A stretch of DNA of 64,000 bases, taken from contig NZ_PIUM01000009.1 in the NCBI RefSeq assembly GCF_002845745.1, positions 1 to 64,000 of the forward strand, given 5' to 3'. The notes below the pieces were generated by a model. It saw only the letters and a list, made by a program, of their open reading frames with translations, ran no database searches and was not told the DNA's origin. This DNA comes from Telmatospirillum siberiense. GTDB lineage: Bacteria > Pseudomonadota > Alphaproteobacteria > Rhodospirillales > Magnetospirillaceae. Of this stretch, positions 1-8,590 are shown in pieces. The position numbers and the translations under genes were made by a program. Position 1 is the stretch's first letter, and every line of letters begins with the position of its first letter.

Positions 1-98
1 ACGAGCACAACAAAAATTCAAAGCCATTCGTTTGGACAAAGCCGGCCGACGTCATCCTTGCAAAACTTCAGCGCCTGCCCGTTGTATCTTCTGTTTGA
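1..98 (+). mobile_element. 3' end of an IS630-family transposase gene (cut by window edge)
   Basis: Read from base 3, the first 31 codons end at a TGA (96-98) and spell the C-terminus of an IS630-type DDE transposase: the stretch KPFVWTKPADVILAKLQRL matches the family's closing 'PFVWTA...I...' block. Only the tail is present, so the catalytic residues lie outside the window and activity cannot be judged. About 12 bases after the stop there is a TCAATGCACTA motif; IS630 elements insert at TA, so this could be the right end, but the left end is not available for comparison. The next gene starts at 241 on the same strand. Confidence 0.7.
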
Positions 99-240
99 GT
101 CAATGCACTAGCAGTTGGGAATGGAGATTCACGCTCATCGGATTTGCGACACATTGGAGGAAGTTCTCACCCATAAGATCGCAACGCATTCCGTATAGTT
201 GTCAATAAGATCCAATTTCCAAAGAGAGAAAGGATCGAAC

Positions 241-1271
241 ATGCGCGAGACGATGAGGCGATGGCAGTTGTCGTCGTTCGGCTTGAAGAACCTCGAACTG
301 GCCGAGGTGCAGGTTCCCACACCCGGCAGCCGCGAGCTGCTGATCCGGGTTTCTGCTGTTTCCCTGAACTATCGCGACAAGCTGGTGGTAGAAGGCGAAT
401 TGCTGCCGGAAAGACCGCCGATGCCCTTCACGCCGGTTTCCGACATGGCGGGGGAGATCGTGGCGACGGGCGATAGGGTTTCCCGTTTCAATGCTGGCGA
501 TCGGGTTCTCGGAAACTTCTGGACCCGGTGGATTGACGGCGAACCGCCTCAGGAAATGACACGGCATGGTCTGTCGCTCGGCGGACCGCTGCCCGGCGTG
601 CTGGCCGAATATGTGGTTCTTCACGAGGACATCGCGGTCGCGGCGCCTGTGTCGCTGACGGATCAGGAAGCATCGACTTTGCCGATCGCGGGACTGACGG
701 CCTGGTTCGCCCTTGTCGAGACAGGAAAGCTGAAGGAAGGCGATACGGTGCTGGTTGAGGGCACGGGTGGCGTCGCCCTGTTCGGACTCCAGATCGCCCG
801 AGCTTTCGGTGCGCGCGTCATCGTCACCTCTCGTGGCGCCGAGAAGCTGAAGCGGGTCAAGGCTCTCGGCTCATTCGACGTGATCGACACCAGCGCGACG
901 CCTGACTGGTCGGCGGCGGCGCTGGACCTGACGGGGGGCGCGGCGTCGATCATGTGTTGGAGCTGATTGGCGGCGACAATCTCAGCCAGTCGGCGGCAGC
1001 GCTCGCGAGTGGCGGCAGGATCGCTCAAATCGGCTTTCTCAAGGGGACGGAAATCAAGCTTTCCGCCGTCCCGATGATGCTCAAGCGGGCGATCATTCAA
1101 GGCATCACCGTCGGACATCGCCGCGCGTTTGAGGAGATGATCCGCGCGATCGACGCACACGGCATCAAGCCGGTCATCGACAAGGCCTACGGTTTCGACG
1201 ACGCGCCGGCCGCCTTCGCTCACCTCGAACGGGGACCGTTCGGAAAAATCGTCATCACCGTCCCGGAATAA
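241..1271 (+). pseudogene. MDR-family NADPH:quinone reductase/alcohol dehydrogenase-like gene with a frameshift
   Basis: Two reading frames together make one full-length medium-chain dehydrogenase. The first (241-966) has the GroES-like N-terminus ([31 protein letters not shown]) and the start of the Rossmann fold ([26 protein letters not shown]). The second (about 939-1271) continues with [11 protein letters not shown] and the C-terminal YGFDDAPAAFAHLE block. The frames break in a run of six G at 933-938, and adding one G restores [15 protein letters not shown]. The zinc ligand set is not evident, so it is closer to zinc-independent quinone reductases than to classical ADH. The ATG at 241 follows a GAGAGAAAGGA ribosome site; an in-frame ATG at 199 lacks one. 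The break may be a real mutation or a homopolymer sequencing error. Confidence 0.75.
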
Positions 1272-1393
1272 GCGGCTGTTCGGATTCTCTGAAGAGCTGC
1301 GAATCCGAACAGCCGCACCGAATATGCCAACGGCGAACCCGCCGATCTGTCCAGACAGATGGGACCACCTCACTTGCATTTAACGACCGTTTG

Positions 1394-1408
1394 GTCCATA
1401 TATCGGAC
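1394..1408. promoter_or_regulatory. Candidate TetR operator, copy 1 (just before the tetR start)
   Basis: GTCCATATATCGGAC has GTCC/GGAC arms and ends immediately before the ATG of the TetR gene. The same GTCCATATAT core recurs at 2056 before the transporter gene. Sharing a palindrome between a TetR gene and its neighbour is the usual arrangement of an autoregulated TetR/efflux pair. Binding is inferred. Confidence 0.45.
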
Positions 1409-2023
1409 ATGGCACAACAAACCTTACCGCAGATGCGACGCGGCCGGCCCCGGGAGTTCGATGCGGATGCCGCTGTCGAGCGCGCCATGGATGTCTTCTG
1501 GTCGTGCGGTTATCACGGCACATCACTTCCTGATCTGCTTGAGGCAACGAATCTCTCGCGCGGGAGCCTCTATGCGGCCTTTGGCGACAAGCATGGCCTC
1601 TTTCTGCGCGCCCTCGATCGCTATATCGACGATGCCCTGGCGCGGCTCGAGATCGAACTCGATCCAGGGAAAAATGCCTTGGCGGGTCTGCGAACCTGTT
1701 TGACGGGTTATGTCGATCGCACGAGCGGCGCCGCCGGCAAGCGCGGATGCCTGGTGGTGGCGACCGCCATGGAATTGGCCGCCCACGACACCGAGGTGGA
1801 ACAGCGCATCCGACGGTTCTTCCTGAGGATGGAGACCCGGCTGACGGAGGCGCTGGCGAGTGCGCAGGCAGCGGGAGAACTGGCCGATGGCGTCGAACCC
1901 GCGACCGCCGCCCGCGTGCTGCTCAGCCTGCTCGAAGGCATGCGTGTCGTCGGCAAGACAGGTCCGGATCGCACCATGTCGCAAGCCGTGGTCCAAGCCC
2001 TCATCGACCGTTTCGCAAAGTAG
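1409..2023 (+). CDS. TetR/AcrR family transcriptional regulator
   Basis: A 204-residue one-component repressor. The N-terminal helix-turn-helix is clear (about residues 12-55: GRPREFDADAAVERAMDVFW, GTSLPDLLEATNLSRGSLY, AAFGDKHGLF), followed by an all-helical ligand-binding and dimerisation domain with a TetR_C-like end. The ATG at 1409 directly abuts the palindrome at 1394-1408 and has no obvious Shine-Dalgarno; an upstream in-frame TTG at 1391 and an internal ATG at 1433 are alternatives. It is followed 70 bases later by an EamA exporter on the same strand that carries the same palindrome core before its start, so this protein probably represses itself and that exporter. The inducer is unknown. 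Confidence 0.9.
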   Translation: MAQQTLPQMRRGRPREFDADAAVERAMDVFWSCGYHGTSLPDLLEATNLSRGSLYAAFGDKHGLFLRALDRYIDDALARLEIELDPGKNALAGLRTCLTGYVDRTSGAAGKRGCLVVATAMELAAHDTEVEQRIRRFFLRMETRLTEALASAQAAGELADGVEPATAARVLLSLLEGMRVVGKTGPDRTMSQAVVQALIDRFAK

Positions 2024-2055
2024 ATAATCACATGGCCGGAGCATCGTTCATGCGC

Positions 2056-2070
2056 GTCCATATATGGATC
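2056..2070. promoter_or_regulatory. Candidate TetR operator, copy 2 (before the EamA gene)
   Basis: GTCCATATATGGATC contains the perfect 12-base palindrome TCCATATATGGA at 2057-2068 and shares GTCCATATAT with the site at 1394-1403. It lies 24 bases before the preferred exporter start at 2094. Confidence 0.45.
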
Positions 2071-2093
2071 GATTGGTCGTGAAAGGACCATCC

Positions 2094-3005
2094 ATGTCCC
2101 CGCTCCAAGTCGTCTGCGCGCTGCTCGTGCCCTTGTTCTGGGGTTTCCAGTTCGTCGTCATCAAAGTCGGCCTGACGACGTTTCCCCCACTGTTCTTCGT
2201 GGGTTTGCGCTTCGCCGCCGTCGCGGCGATTCTGCTCCCGTTCGTCGGTCGTCCAACCCGGCGCGAACTCGGGCCGATGATCACCATCTCGGTCTTCTTC
2301 GGGGGCCTGAACTTCGCGCTGTTTTTCGTCGGGCTCGGGCAGGGACTAGCCGGCGTGTCGGCCGTCGCCAACCAGCTCTCAACACCCTTCGCGGTTCTCC
2401 TCGCCTGGCCATTTCTCGGTGAGCGGCCTTCGACGCGCGTCATCCTCGGCGTTGCTCTGGCATTCGGGGGCGTGGCGCTGACCGCGGCGGAACCGGGCGC
2501 CTCGGTGAAGATCGCGCCGACCTTGCTGGTCATCGCCGCCGGCTTCGCCTGGGCGGTCGGGAGCGTGCTCACGAAACGGTATGGTCCGTTCGAGCCGCTG
2601 AAACTGATGGCCTGGATGTCGCTCTTCACCGTTCCGCAGGTCATGACGACCTCCCTCGTGGTCGAGCACGGTCAACTCGCATCGCTTCATGCGGCCAACA
2701 TGACGGCTTGGACGGCCTTCGCCTACACCGTCCTGTTCGGCGCGGTCGCCGGCTGGGGCCTGTGGTTCCGGCTGATTGCCCAGTGCTCGATGACGCGTGT
2801 GGCGCCCTTCGCCCTGTTGCAGATCGTCTTCGCGGTCGCCGCCGGGGTTGTCTTCCTGCACGAACCCCTGACGCCAACGCTCGTCGCGGGCGCCGTCATC
2901 TGCATCGTCGGCGTGGCCATCACCCAGAGCCGGTCCCCCGTACGGCATAGCCTGCCGACAGCACTCCGCGCATCGGTCGAACCAAGTCAAGGAGAATGCC
3001 TGTGA
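2094..3005 (+). CDS. EamA/DMT-family inner-membrane exporter (EamA/YdeD-like)
   Basis: A 303-residue drug/metabolite transporter with two EamA repeats and about ten predicted membrane segments. The first repeat opens with LLVPLFWGFQFVVIKVGL and contains GLRFAAVAAILL; the second has AAGFAWAVGSVLTKRYG and closes with FAVAAGVVFLHEPLTPTLVAGAVICIVG-type helices (given here only as family landmarks). The WGxxFxxIKxGL start and the GLRF motif resemble E. coli EamA, which exports cysteine-pathway metabolites, but the substrate here cannot be read from sequence. The start at 2094 has AAAGGA six bases upstream; an in-frame ATG at 2064 overlaps the palindrome. Probably repressed by the upstream TetR protein. 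Confidence 0.85.
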   Translation: MSPLQVVCALLVPLFWGFQFVVIKVGLTTFPPLFFVGLRFAAVAAILLPFVGRPTRRELGPMITISVFFGGLNFALFFVGLGQGLAGVSAVANQLSTPFAVLLAWPFLGERPSTRVILGVALAFGGVALTAAEPGASVKIAPTLLVIAAGFAWAVGSVLTKRYGPFEPLKLMAWMSLFTVPQVMTTSLVVEHGQLASLHAANMTAWTAFAYTVLFGAVAGWGLWFRLIAQCSMTRVAPFALLQIVFAVAAGVVFLHEPLTPTLVAGAVICIVGVAITQSRSPVRHSLPTALRASVEPSQGECL

Positions 3006-3017
3006 ACCCCGAGGCGG

Positions 3018-3245
3018 ATGATTATGACTCGATGCGCATCCCCCGACCGCCGGCGACGTTTGAACGGCTCGGAATCGGGCTTCTCCCCCGGGGAACTCCG
3101 CGGGCTCCTCTCGGCCCTCGACGAGGGACAAGAGGAGCCCGCTTGCCTCGCCTCGCTGCGCGACAAGCGGGCCCAGATCGAGCGCCTGTCCATCCAGGAA
3201 GGCCTCGCGCACGGCTCTGCGACCGAACATGACGAGCATCACCCG
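3018..3245 (+). pseudogene. Possible remnant of a MerR-family regulator
   Basis: In the reading frame that leads into the VOC gene, the stretch GFSPGELRGLLSALDEG followed by ACLASLRDKRAQIERL resembles the effector end of a MerR helix-turn-helix domain plus the start of its dimerisation helix (typical pattern GFSLxEIRxLL...C..LR.....I..L). No N-terminal DNA-binding helix is visible in this frame. A good ribosome site (AAGGAG, 2989-2994) just upstream serves an ATG at 2996 in a different frame whose product resembles nothing. A decayed regulator captured next to the VOC gene is the simplest reading. Confidence 0.35.
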
Positions 3246-3662
3246 ATGAGGATTCTGAACATCCTGGTGCGGCGCTACCTTCCGCTCGACCGCTTCGATG
3301 AAACCGTGGCCTTTCATGAGACGTTGATCGGGCAGAAGGCCCGCCTGCGGTTCGATTATCCCCAACACCAGCTCAAGCTGGCGCAGGTCGCCTCGATCCT
3401 GTTCATAGGCGGAACCGAGGCGAGCCTCGCCCCCTTCATCGCAACCCAGGCCACATTCCTGGTCGATGACATCCAGGCCTTCGCCGTCCACCTGCCAGCG
3501 ATCGGTGCCGAGGTGCTTGAAGCGCCGAAGCCGGTGCCGACCGGATGGAACATGCTGGTGCGTCATCCGGACGGCATGCGCGTCGAATATGTCGAACATC
3601 GGGACAAGCACCCGGCAGACCGATTGCCGGATGAGGTCTATCCGGAACGGGTTTTCACTTAA
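3246..3662 (+). CDS. VOC/glyoxalase-bleomycin resistance superfamily protein
   Basis: A 138-residue single VOC module. It begins MRILNILVRRYLP, has the paired beta-alpha-beta pattern with FHETLIGQKARLRFDYP in the first half and ATFLVDDIQAFAVHLPAIGA...PVPTGWNMLVRHPDGMRVEYVEH in the second; the final HPDG...EYVEH block is the usual VOC C-terminal strand with a metal-binding Glu. Members bind metals and act as glyoxalases, dioxygenases or resistance proteins, so the substrate is open. The start is set by homology at 3246; there is no strong ribosome site and the frame stays open upstream into the MerR-like remnant, so a fused product is possible but less likely. Confidence 0.65.
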   Translation: MRILNILVRRYLPLDRFDETVAFHETLIGQKARLRFDYPQHQLKLAQVASILFIGGTEASLAPFIATQATFLVDDIQAFAVHLPAIGAEVLEAPKPVPTGWNMLVRHPDGMRVEYVEHRDKHPADRLPDEVYPERVFT

Positions 3663-4273
3663 GTGTCCCGGCTCTGTCCTTCCCGGAGTTCCCCGCCCAT
3701 GCCCCATATACCATCAATGATAATCAACAATTTCGACATCGTGTGCGTCGCCGTGTTTCCCGCGTCTCGGGCATTTGAGGACCTCCGTCGCCACGCAGGA
3801 CGAGGGCGGGAAAAATGCGGAAATGAAAGTTGCGCAATTGAACCTGTTCATCGCCGCCCCCACCATTTTACTCTGTAATATTTAGGCGGATCGTTTCGGA
3901 GTCGAAGTTTTCCGATCTTTCTCGGGGGCTCAAAAACGTGTCCTCGAAGAGGGCAGGAGTCGCGTCTGGTAAAAGCAATGATCAGGAAAATTGATAAATA
4001 AAAATGCAGTTTTTTTGATGTGCTATTTCTTTATTTCTTTTATATTTCGTACCAGAGCATGCTGATTGTATTTTACTTTCGTCATATGACGGGTATCCAT
4101 AAGGTCTTTGTTATATAATGTCGTCATATGCATTAAGGCTGGTTGTGTCTTGAGGGGTTGATCATTGGCATTTAAACACAGATTGGCCGCGGAAGCGTTC
4201 TGATCCGGACATTCTGCGCGATAGCCCGATCTTGCCGTCACGGTTCCAGCCCCCAGTCCAAGGAGGTGGAGAG
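3663..4273. other. AT-rich intergenic region without a convincing gene
   Basis: About 600 bases separate the VOC gene from the chemoreceptor. Base composition drops sharply to AT-rich from about 3840 to 4160, and the short open frames here have no ribosome site or recognisable product. I see no strong terminator hairpin with a T tract. It probably contains the promoter of the chemoreceptor gene at 4274. Confidence 0.5.
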
Positions 4274-5959
4274 ATGCGTGTCAGACAATCGTCTACCGTC
4301 AGAAAAATCGCGGCACTTGTTGTCGCTCTTCTGATCATGCTTATCGGCTCGGTCGTATACACGCTTCTCGACTTCCGGGAAAACTTGATGGAAGAGCGGC
4401 GTGCAAAGGTTCGCGAGTTGGTCCTCTCGGCCAAGAGCATCGCCGAATATTACAAGGCCAGGGCGGACCGTGGCGAGCTTTCCCAGGACGAGGCCATGAA
4501 GCAGACCTTCGCGGCCGTCGGCGCCATGCGGTTCGAGGGCGACAATTATTTTTACGCCTATGACTATGACGGCATCCTGAGGATGGTCTCGACAAGGACC
4601 GATCTGATCGGTCAGTCCCGCCTGGAGGCCAAGAGCCCCGACGGTGTCTTCTATGTGAAGCGTCTGATCGAGGTGGCTCAGAAGGGGGGCGGCTTTTACT
4701 CCTACGGCTACGACAATGCCGGCAAGATGACGAAAATGCGCCAGAAGGTTTCCTATGGCACAGGCGTGGACGCCTGGCGAATCGCCTTCGGGGCGGGTAT
4801 CTACGCCGACGACGTGGACGAGGCCTTCTGGTACAAGGTCTACGAGTTCGGCGGTGTCAGTCTGGTGCTTCTGGTCGTCAGCCTGGTCGTGTCCTTCTAT
4901 ATCGCCCGTAGTATCGCCGTGCCGCTGGACAAGATCGGCGGCGTGATGGCCGGGCTGTCGAAGGGGGATACGTCGATCGTGGTGCCCTATGCCGAGAAGA
5001 AGGACGAAATCGGTCTGATGGCCCGTGCCGTCCAGGTCTTCAAGGAGGGCATCATCCAAGCCAACGAGGTGGCGCGTCAGCGCGAGGCCGAGCAGGCCGA
5101 GAAGGAGCGACGGGTGCTGCGGATCGCCGAACTCGCCCACGGTTTCGATTCCCGCGCCGGTTCGGTGATCGACAAGGTGGCGTCGGCCGCCGAAGCCATG
5201 CAGTCGACGGCGCACTCCATGTCGACGGCGGCCGAACAGACCAGCCAACAGGCCGCGTCAGCCACGTCGGCCGCCTCGCAGGCCTCGGAAAACGTGCAGA
5301 CCGTTTCCTCGGCGGCCGAGGAACTTAGCGCGTCGATTCAGGAGATCACCCGTCAGGTCGCCCAGGCGGCCCAGGTCAGTCAGAAAGCGGTCGAACAGGC
5401 CGACCGCACCGGTGAGATCGTCGGCGGTCTGGAGACGGCGGCGCGGCGCATCGGGGAAGTGGTGAAACTGATCAACGACATCGCGAGCCAGACCAATCTT
5501 CTCGCGCTCAACGCCACCATCGAGGCGGCCCGGGCCGGTGATGCCGGCAAGGGCTTCGCCGTGGTGGCCAACGAGGTGAAGAGCCTGGCCAACCAGACGA
5601 CGCGGGCCACCGAGGACATCAGCCAGCAGATCTCCGCGGTCCAGCAGGCCACCAGTGAGGCGGTGCAGGCGATCACCGCCATTACCTCCACCATCCAGGA
5701 CATCAACCAGATCTCGGGCAATATCGCTTCGGCCGTCGAGGAGCAGGGGGCCGCCACCCAGGAAATCGCCCGTAACGTCGAAGAAGCCGCCAACGGGACC
5801 GGAATCGTCAGTCAGAACATCAAGGGAGTCAACGAGGCGGCCCACATCGCCGGCAACGGCTCGCGCGATGTGATGGCGGCATCCTCCGAACTGTCGAGGG
5901 AATCCGAGGAGATGCGCGGGCTGATTCGTTCCTTCCTCGACGACATGCGGGGCGCTTGA
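4274..5959 (+). CDS. Methyl-accepting chemotaxis protein with a single Cache sensor
   Basis: A 561-residue transmembrane chemoreceptor. Membrane helix 1 covers about residues 11-32 ([20 protein letters not shown]). A periplasmic Cache-type domain follows to about 190, with the [15 protein letters not shown] and [14 protein letters not shown] blocks typical of sCache_2 sensors of small organic acids. Membrane helix 2 ([17 protein letters not shown]) leads to a HAMP domain (about 213-265, [16 protein letters not shown]) and a cytoplasmic signalling hairpin whose tip contains [20 protein letters not shown]. The ATG at 4274 has GGAGGTGG at 4262-4269. No che genes are adjacent, so it must feed a chemotaxis cluster elsewhere. 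The ligand is unknown. Confidence 0.95.
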   Translation: MRVRQSSTVRKIAALVVALLIMLIGSVVYTLLDFRENLMEERRAKVRELVLSAKSIAEYYKARADRGELSQDEAMKQTFAAVGAMRFEGDNYFYAYDYDGILRMVSTRTDLIGQSRLEAKSPDGVFYVKRLIEVAQKGGGFYSYGYDNAGKMTKMRQKVSYGTGVDAWRIAFGAGIYADDVDEAFWYKVYEFGGVSLVLLVVSLVVSFYIARSIAVPLDKIGGVMAGLSKGDTSIVVPYAEKKDEIGLMARAVQVFKEGIIQANEVARQREAEQAEKERRVLRIAELAHGFDSRAGSVIDKVASAAEAMQSTAHSMSTAAEQTSQQAASATSAASQASENVQTVSSAAEELSASIQEITRQVAQAAQVSQKAVEQADRTGEIVGGLETAARRIGEVVKLINDIASQTNLLALNATIEAARAGDAGKGFAVVANEVKSLANQTTRATEDISQQISAVQQATSEAVQAITAITSTIQDINQISGNIASAVEEQGAATQEIARNVEEAANGTGIVSQNIKGVNEAAHIAGNGSRDVMAASSELSRESEEMRGLIRSFLDDMRGA

Positions 5960-5971
5960 GGAGTTGAGGTG

Positions 5972-6541
5972 TCAGGGCGGGGGCGGCCAGGTGAAGACGG
6001 TGGCGTTGGGCATGTCCGGCCAGCCCAGGATCCAGCCGACCCCCCGACTGGAGACGACCAGGGGATGCCGATCCTCACGGGCCAGCAATGACGCCTCGCG
6101 GGCGGCCTTCATGACGCGGGCGCGGAAGACCTCGACGGCTTCGCCGCCGGGCGGGGGGGCGCCTGATCGGATCAATCGCTGCGACGCCTCATCGACGGGC
6201 AGGCCGTTCCATTCGCCCAGTCGTCGTTCGCGGAAATCCTCCCAGACTTCGGTCCTTTCGGGATCCAGTCCCAATTCGACGGCGATGATCCGCGCCGTCT
6301 CCCGCGTGCGGCGGAGTGGCGAGGCGATCAACGCCAAGCCGTCGATCCGCCGCCGAAGACCCTGCTCCAACCGCCGGGCGACCTCACGGGCTTGGCGCGT
6401 CCCGGTTTCGGTCAGCATGGGATCGGCGTCGCCGCCGGACCGGATCTTCCGGGCATTGTCGGTGCTTTCGCCGTGCCGGACGAAGAGGAAGCCGGGGACG
6501 GGGGGAATGATCGCCCCCGGGTCGGCAGGCGGGGCCGTCAT
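5972..6541 (-). CDS. Histidine phosphatase superfamily protein, second catalytic His apparently lost
   Basis: A 189-residue phosphoglycerate-mutase-like fold. The N-terminal signature FLFVRHGESTDNARKI carries the phospho-accepting His, and SPLRRTRETA plus WEDFRERRLGEWNG supply the expected Arg and Glu. In canonical members the second active-site His sits in a VVSHGG motif near the C-terminus; here the corresponding place reads PLVVSSRGVGW, with Ser and Arg where His and Gly are expected. The protein may therefore be catalytically weak or use another residue. It is convergent with the chemoreceptor (13-base gap) and is followed on the minus strand by no close partner; the upstream minus-strand gene is an alpha/beta hydrolase. 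Confidence 0.8.
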   Translation of the reverse strand: MTAPPADPGAIIPPVPGFLFVRHGESTDNARKIRSGGDADPMLTETGTRQAREVARRLEQGLRRRIDGLALIASPLRRTRETARIIAVELGLDPERTEVWEDFRERRLGEWNGLPVDEASQRLIRSGAPPPGGEAVEVFRARVMKAAREASLLAREDRHPLVVSSRGVGWILGWPDMPNATVFTWPPPP

Positions 6542-6632
6542 GACCGCCGCCAGCCGAAGGCGTCGACGCCCGCGTCCATGATCTCGGTTTTGCGCATGGT
6601 TATCAGACCTGTCGCGAGACGGAGGTTTGCTG

Positions 6633-7817
6633 CTAGGCCAGAATGGCGGCCGTCGTGGTCGTCCGGGGTTGGGCTTCGGCCTCGGGAGAGGCGTCGACGA
6701 ACAGAAGCCGCGTGGGGGTCGGAGGTGCCGGCAGGGTCGATTCCGCCGGCAGGGTGACGCCGGCCAGCCAGGATCCGATCACGCTGGTGGCGTCGCGATC
6801 GGCCAGGGCCGGTGTGTGCCCGGTAAGAGGGACATGAACGACGGTCAGGCTATCGCTCTTGACCATTTGCATGCGGCGGACCATTTCAGGCGGCGTCACT
6901 TCCGAGTCCTCGCCATGCAGCAGGAGAATCGGGCATTGCAGCGCATGGAAATCGTTCCACTGATTGATGTCTTTCGTCACCTGTTCGGCATAGGCCTGGG
7001 TCGTTCTCGGGTCGTGGCGGTATTCCCGTCCGCCGCCGGCATCGCAGCGTTTGGTCTGTCCCATGATGTTGTGCAGACGGACGGCGTCGCTTAAGGGGCC
7101 GTCATGTTTCTGGGCCGCCCCGGCCCGGCGGAACAGGTCGGATGGCGTCTGAAAGAGGTGATAGCGGCTGACCGCCTCGGCGCGGCGCTGACGATGTCCC
7201 CCCGGTATTTCCGGGCCGATGTCGTTCAGGACCACCCGGTTGACCAGCGAGGGGCGGCGGGCGGCGATGTCCATGCCGATCAGCCCGCCCAGGCTGGAGC
7301 CGACGATGGTGACCCGTCGCAGTCCCAGTCCGTCGATCAGCGATTCGACGGCGAGCGAGAGGAGCGCGGGGGTGTAATGCGATTGCTGGGCGAGCCAGCC
7401 GGAACGACCGCGTCCCGGCCAGTCGACGGAGATGACCCGGTGCGCGGCGGACAGGTCTGCGGCCAGGAAATCGAAGCGCCGGGCGCTGTTGACTGTGCCG
7501 CCCAGGCAAATGATCGCCGTGCCGCCATCGTCACCGGGCGCGCTGTCGATATAGGCGAGCTTGGCCTGGTAGGGCTTGCGCAGGCGGTCGATGGTCGCGT
7601 ATTGCAGCGCGGCGGGAATGCAGTAGTCGAACCAGCGGTAAGGGCGCGCGCCCACCGCATCGGCGACATGATCGGCAAAGTCCTCGATCGTCCACCATTC
7701 CAAGGCAGAGAGAGTTAGGCCAATCGACTTGATACGAAGTATCGCGTCAGACAGAACGGAGTCCGCGACTGCGGCGCTTCCTTCGGGGTGCAAGGATATA
7801 TTGAATGTAGTGTTCAT
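6633..7817 (-). CDS. Alpha/beta-fold hydrolase with N- and C-terminal extensions
   Basis: A 394-residue protein whose middle (about residues 95-340) is a classical alpha/beta hydrolase. IICLGGTVNSARRFDFL precedes the oxyanion hole, VISVDWPGRGRSGW follows, the nucleophile elbow is VGSSLGGLIGMD, and the C-terminal GHTP provides the catalytic His; LLHGEDSEVTPP is the usual acid-bearing strand. About 90 residues precede the core and about 35 Pro/Thr-rich residues follow it (PAPPTPTRLLFVD...), both outside the usual domain. Substrate cannot be assigned; esterase and dehalogenase-like roles are possible. It is transcribed towards the phosphatase gene 91 bases downstream and may share its transcript. 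Confidence 0.85.
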   Translation of the reverse strand: MNTTFNISLHPEGSAAVADSVLSDAILRIKSIGLTLSALEWWTIEDFADHVADAVGARPYRWFDYCIPAALQYATIDRLRKPYQAKLAYIDSAPGDDGGTAIICLGGTVNSARRFDFLAADLSAAHRVISVDWPGRGRSGWLAQQSHYTPALLSLAVESLIDGLGLRRVTIVGSSLGGLIGMDIAARRPSLVNRVVLNDIGPEIPGGHRQRRAEAVSRYHLFQTPSDLFRRAGAAQKHDGPLSDAVRLHNIMGQTKRCDAGGGREYRHDPRTTQAYAEQVTKDINQWNDFHALQCPILLLHGEDSEVTPPEMVRRMQMVKSDSLTVVHVPLTGHTPALADRDATSVIGSWLAGVTLPAESTLPAPPTPTRLLFVDASPEAEAQPRTTTTAAILA

Positions 7818-8176
7818 GGCAGCCTTGCTCCAGCAGAGTTAATCGAAAGAACGCAGAGCCCTCTCTTGGATGGTTATTGTTCATATTTTCTTTTATCGTT
7901 CTTATATTCCTCGATCTTTATATTATAAGGATATGGTATTGATGTGCGCAATAGTGAAAACATGACCTTACATATAGACAATTTTACGCAATATTTATGG
8001 GGGCTTCTTAAAGCATAAGGAAAACAGGGCGTTCTTGGATGGCGGCCGACGTCTTGGACAAAAATTATATAACTTAAGATTGATATATGTGCCAAAAAAT
8101 AGAACACAATGTATATGAATAGATTGGATTTTAGGAAATAAAGAGTGGTGACTATGATGGTTTATAAAATATTATT
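7818..8176. other. AT-rich intergenic region
   Basis: Between the hydrolase start and the next minus-strand frame there are about 360 bases with strongly AT-rich composition (roughly 7870-8180). No coding frame, tRNA or clear hairpin is visible. It should contain the hydrolase promoter on the minus strand. Confidence 0.5.
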
Positions 8177-8590
8177 TTAATAAAGTGCTGCAATCGAATG
8201 ATTGAATGAGGGGCGCCGTGCCTCGGAGGTTCTGCCGTCGGCCCAACCGTCGAGACGGGATAGCCAGGCATTGGGTGTGACCGCGGCGAATGCGAAGCCG
8301 ATCCCAAAGATCAGGACGCTGATGAGCAGAAGCCCGAACCGAGGTTTCTCTCTACGGGCGGCGAGACACATTGTATCCGGCTTGAAATCAAATGTGAGTA
8401 TAATGACATCAAACTGATAAGAATCTTCTGTAAGGTCGGCCCGCCCAGTAAAGGCGGCATAGTTGATCCGACCGAGCACCGCTTCTCCAGAAAAAATGGC
8501 CGCCTCCCGCTCTGACGCAATTTCGACGAAGGGAATGAACCTTGACGAAACAATCCGTATTGAAGACGCGTCCATCTTGGACCGGGACAT
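8177..8590 (-). CDS. Hypothetical single-pass membrane protein (uncertain)
   Basis: A 137-residue frame with one convincing membrane helix near residues 86-104 (FGLLLISVLIFGIGFAFAAV) preceded by a positively charged REKPRFG, suggesting a cytoplasmic N-terminus. I do not recognise a family. Its 5' end overlaps the start of the divergent MipA/OmpV gene by about 49 bases when both longest starts are used, and no strong ribosome site precedes the ATG at 8590; a later start is likely. The hydrophobic segment is the only real evidence for coding. Confidence 0.35.
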   Translation of the reverse strand: MSRSKMDASSIRIVSSRFIPFVEIASEREAAIFSGEAVLGRINYAAFTGRADLTEDSYQFDVIILTFDFKPDTMCLAARREKPRFGLLLISVLIFGIGFAFAAVTPNAWLSRLDGWADGRTSEARRPSFNHSIAALY

